60,724 bases of DNA from Ministeria vibrans ATCC 50519 (lineage: Eukaryota; Opisthokonta; Filasterea): NCBI GenBank assembly GCA_943704425.1, contig CALSCP010000312.1, positions 1-60,724 on the forward strand, written 5' to 3'. Below the pieces are notes generated by a model. The model saw only the letters and a program-made list of their open reading frames with translations. It did not search any database and had not been told where the DNA came from. Of this stretch, positions 55,319-60,724 are shown piece after piece (within the stretch, counting starts at the first letter, position 1; each line of letters begins with the position of its first letter). A program made the translations under genes and the position numbers.

Positions 55319-56022
55319 AGAGGCGAGTGTGATATCTGAAGGGCATTTATGCGTACCTCTCGCAAAGAGATGTTGACGTTCTTTCCGGGCACGGCACTGG
55401 GGAGCTCCCACGTGCCCGTCTTGACCGTTTTCAGGACGAGGTACATATAGTTTTGGAGATTTCTGTTGAGTGATCTCACGTCGTTTTTCTCGTCGGCCTC
55501 CGTGACACGCGGCGCAGGGGTCCACTTGAACTGTGGTTTGGCTTGCTCGGGGGACGCTTCGCTGGCCTTGTCGTTGCCCGATTTTGACTTTTTCATCAGT
55601 GAGTGTCGCGCGAAGAAGTCCTGGAAGCTCTCGGGCGCATTCTCGACGGCGTGCAGCTTGTAGAGGTCGTACTGGCGGGTGTCGATGGGGCCATTGTCGG
55701 CGGTGATGACTGGATGGCGGGCGAGGACGCCGACGGCGCGAAGGTGCTTGAGAGACTCGTCGGTCGCCGGCTGACGGTTTGGCGCGAATTCGCTGATGAG
55801 CGGCGCGTACCGAGCGGTTCTCTTGGTCTTGTGGATGTACACGTCGAGCAGCTCGCGTGCCATGATGCCGCGCGCCACAGATTCGCGCATTTCGGCGAGA
55901 TTCTTTTCCCATCGCTCTTTCGACATCCACGAATGCATACCGCGCGACGGGAGCGTGCCCAGTGGCAGGGCAGCACGCGGTTGGAGTGCGTGTCGTGCCA
56001 ACGCGCGGTGGGCGGCGAACAT
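54823..56022 (-). CDS. MRPL46: Mitochondrial ribosomal protein L46 (mL46)
   Basis: Three exons, 55357-56022, 55138-55242, 54823-55062, about 336 residues. The N-terminus MFAAHRALARHALQPRAALPLG is a clear mitochondrial presequence. The middle contains VTEADEKNDVRSLNR then a nudix-like core, NYMYLVLKTVKTGTWELPSAVPGKNVNISLREAATYACQLA, as in mL46, which has an inactive nudix fold. It ends KDPSTNIT|DFFYFGRYMSGEVNLDI...DYAWVSRLELPDYI, matching the family's FFfka...G pattern. Component of the large mitoribosomal subunit. The first intron holds an A30 tract (55286-55315) without breaking the gene. Confidence 0.85.
55286..55315. repeat. A30 homopolymer in MRPL46 intron
   Basis: 30 uninterrupted A (T on the coding strand, part of the intron's pyrimidine tract). 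The gene continues normally on both sides. Confidence 0.95.
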
Positions 56023-56114
56023 TGCAAAATAAATGAATTATGAATAGACATCAGTTTTTTTTTTTACATTAACTTGTTCAATCGATTCTATAACTCTCTC
56101 TCTCTCTCATTCAC

Positions 56115-60462
<4,348 letters not shown>

Positions 60463-60479
60463 CTGAGGAAGAGGAACGA

Positions 60480-60724
60480 GAGAAAGGCACACACAGAGAG
60501 AGAGAGAGAGAGAACCAGGTCAGGTTTCGGGCAGATATTTCTCTCTCTCTTGTTCTTTCCCTCTCTCTATCATTTTGTTTCTTTTTACCCTCCTCTCTCT
60601 GTCTATCTGTATCTCACTTTGTTCTTTTTACCCTCCTCTCTCTGTCTCTCTCTGACTGTCTCTGTCTGTCTCTCTCTGCTTCTCTCTGTCTCTCTCTGTC
60701 TCTCTCTGTCTCTCTCTCTCTGTC
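60480..60724. repeat. CT-rich microsatellite region at window end
   Basis: Imperfect CTCTCTCTGTCTCT repeats with a duplicated block (TTTTTACCCTCCTCTCTCTGT at about 60583 and 60627). It is probably cullin intron or 5' flank; no coding sequence seen. Confidence 0.9.

Overview
This is a 60.7-kb stretch of intron-rich nuclear DNA from a eukaryote. The evidence is GT-AG introns (mostly 45-120 nt, a few GC-AG), standard stop codons and eukaryote-only gene families: calpain, cullin, filamin, exportin-6, MSH5, MRPL46 and sorting nexin. The gene set (tandem CH-filamin, ROCO GTPase, NB-ARC/TPR receptor, exportin-6 type karyopherin) best fits a unicellular relative of amoebozoans/opisthokonts. I cannot name a species. 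One 10-N assembly gap lies at 13013-13022.

Layout. 1-2.5 kb: last exon of a fumarylacetoacetate-hydrolase-type gene, convergent with a secreted PLC-like phosphodiesterase gene. 2.6-3.1 kb: decayed actin copy. 3.9-9.0 kb (minus): Roc-COR GTPase gene followed by a broken caspase-like domain. The 5' part of the Roc gene is a tandem array of near-identical introns separated by single, variable codons; this is the most unusual structure in the window. 9.2-12.7 kb: TPR fragment, foldback tandem repeats, F-box/TPR gene. 14.3-15.9 kb: GREB1/TAGT-like glycosyltransferase. 16.7-21.1 kb: two uncharacterised genes and a broken M20C dipeptidase. 21.6-25.9 kb: HEPN-like/22-mer/TM/NB-ARC/TPR receptor. 26.2-29.4 kb: RCC1-like protein, RRG7/Mrr-like mitochondrial nuclease-fold protein, TDP2-like phosphodiesterase. 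29.5-38.3 kb: methionine aminopeptidase 1 (5' part missing) head to head with a CH-CH-filamin-coiled-coil-GAS2 cytoskeletal linker (5' part missing). 38.4-41.4 kb: 3' part of an M28 peptidase, first exon of a DDX6/Dhh1-type helicase, and a sorting nexin. 41.6-45.8 kb: calpain (18 exons). 46.0-50.3 kb: exportin-6-like. 50.4-54.8 kb: MSH5. 54.8-56.0 kb: MRPL46. 56.1-60.5 kb: cullin-1-like (5' end outside the window).

The genes do not form one pathway. Loose themes are DNA repair and meiosis (MSH5, TDP2), mitochondrial function (MRPL46, RRG7-like, FAH family), cytoskeleton (filamin-GAS2, actin remnant, exportin-6, whose known cargo is actin-profilin) and signalling/innate-type receptors (ROCO, caspase-like, NB-ARC). 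Several genes stop abruptly (MetAP/filamin, M28/DDX6, M20C dipeptidase), which points to rearrangement or assembly joins. All exon maps were made by hand from splice motifs, reading-frame continuity and family similarity, so individual boundaries may be off by a few bases.
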